14,680 nucleotides of DNA from CAIZGX01 sp044354975 (GTDB lineage Bacteria > Bacteroidota > Bacteroidia > Flavobacteriales_D > Sanyastnellaceae). Made by a program: the position numbers and the translations under genes. A model generated the notes under the pieces. The model was given only the letters and a program-made list of their open reading frames with translations, had not been told where the DNA came from and did not search any database. Positions within the stretch are counted from its first letter, which is position 1. Each line of letters begins with the position of its first letter. Shown here in pieces: positions 14,501 to 14,680 of this stretch. The stretch is from positions 1 to 14,680 of the forward strand of contig JBIKZA010000060.1 of the NCBI GenBank assembly GCA_044354975.1, given 5' to 3'.

Positions 14501-14680
14501 CTATCGAGTCAGCTTTTTATACTTGATTCGAGTAGGCCCCGTATCGCCTAAGCGCTTCTTTTTATTCTCTTCATATTCAGAGTAGGAACCTTCAAAATAA
14601 TACACTTGAGAATCTCCTTCGAAAGCAAGTATGTGCGTGCAAATGCGGTCTAAGAACCAACGGTCGTGACTAATCACAAC
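14501..14680 (-). CDS. ettA: Energy-dependent translational throttle protein EttA (ABC-F ATPase), C-terminal end
   Basis: Only the last 59 codons are in the window; the frame is open to base 14680 and ends in TAG at 14501-14503. The segment starts with VVISHDRWFLDR, the switch (H-loop) and following helix of the second ABC domain of ABC-F proteins. Then come THILAFEGDSQVYYFEGSYSEYEENKKKRLG and a basic tail, TRIKYKKLTR. From memory the tail matches E. coli EttA (FFEGNFTEYEEYKKRTLG...RIKYK) better than Uup or YheS. EttA binds the ribosomal E site and gates entry into elongation according to ADP/ATP level. Assignment as an ABC-F protein is firm, and the EttA subtype is likely. Confidence 0.88.
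   Translation of the reverse strand, partial: VVISHDRWFLDRICTHILAFEGDSQVYYFEGSYSEYEENKKKRLGDTGPTRIKYKKLTR

Noticed and set aside
1..14680. CRISPR arrays, insertion sequences, toxin-antitoxin or defence systems
   Set aside because: No tandem direct repeats with spacers, no transposase motifs and no paired small genes were seen on either strand.

Overview
The window reads as chromosomal DNA of a Bacteroidota bacterium, most likely Flavobacteriales. Four things point there. Two very large secreted proteins end in type A sorting domains of the type IX secretion system (T9SS). Promoter-like sites fit the Bacteroidota consensus TTG-N19-TAnnTTTG. Shine-Dalgarno sequences are largely absent. RibB carries the degenerate RibA-like tail known from flavobacteria. 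Exact family assignment is not possible from this sequence alone.

Layout, left to right. (1) Positions 1-768 hold the C-terminal 255 residues of class II fructose-bisphosphate aldolase, cut by the window edge. It abuts, tail to tail with no gap, a 960-residue T9SS-exported adhesin-like protein (LamG plus Ig-like repeats, minus strand). (2) A xerD-type tyrosine recombinase (minus) is separated from rpmE2 (L31 type B, plus) by a 308-nt intergenic region. That region holds a good rpmE2 promoter and, on the minus strand, a possible leader or small RNA that ends in a strong terminator only 20 nt before the xerD start. (3) A tight plus-strand housekeeping cluster argS - ribB - def - lipoprotein has gaps of 2 nt, 10 nt and a 4-nt ATGA overlap. 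(4) tRNA-Gly(GCC) and tRNA-Leu(TAA) are each followed by a terminator hairpin. (5) A membrane acyltransferase and a SRPBCC-fold protein (plus) converge, with overlapping stop codons, on a 1066-residue T9SS-exported multidomain protein (minus). (6) The last 59 codons of an EttA-type ABC-F ATPase (minus) lie at the right edge, with a terminator.

Functionally the window mixes core metabolism and translation (aldolase, L31, arginyl-tRNA synthetase, peptide deformylase, two tRNAs, EttA, riboflavin synthesis) with cell-surface genes (two T9SS cargoes, a lipoprotein, an acyltransferase). I see no CRISPR array, insertion sequence, prophage or recognisable defence island. The items most worth a second look are the terminator-bearing leader in front of xerD with its 16-codon ORF, a LamG domain apparently inserted inside an Ig-like domain of the first T9SS protein, and a perfect hairpin whose loop contains both stop codons of a convergent gene pair.
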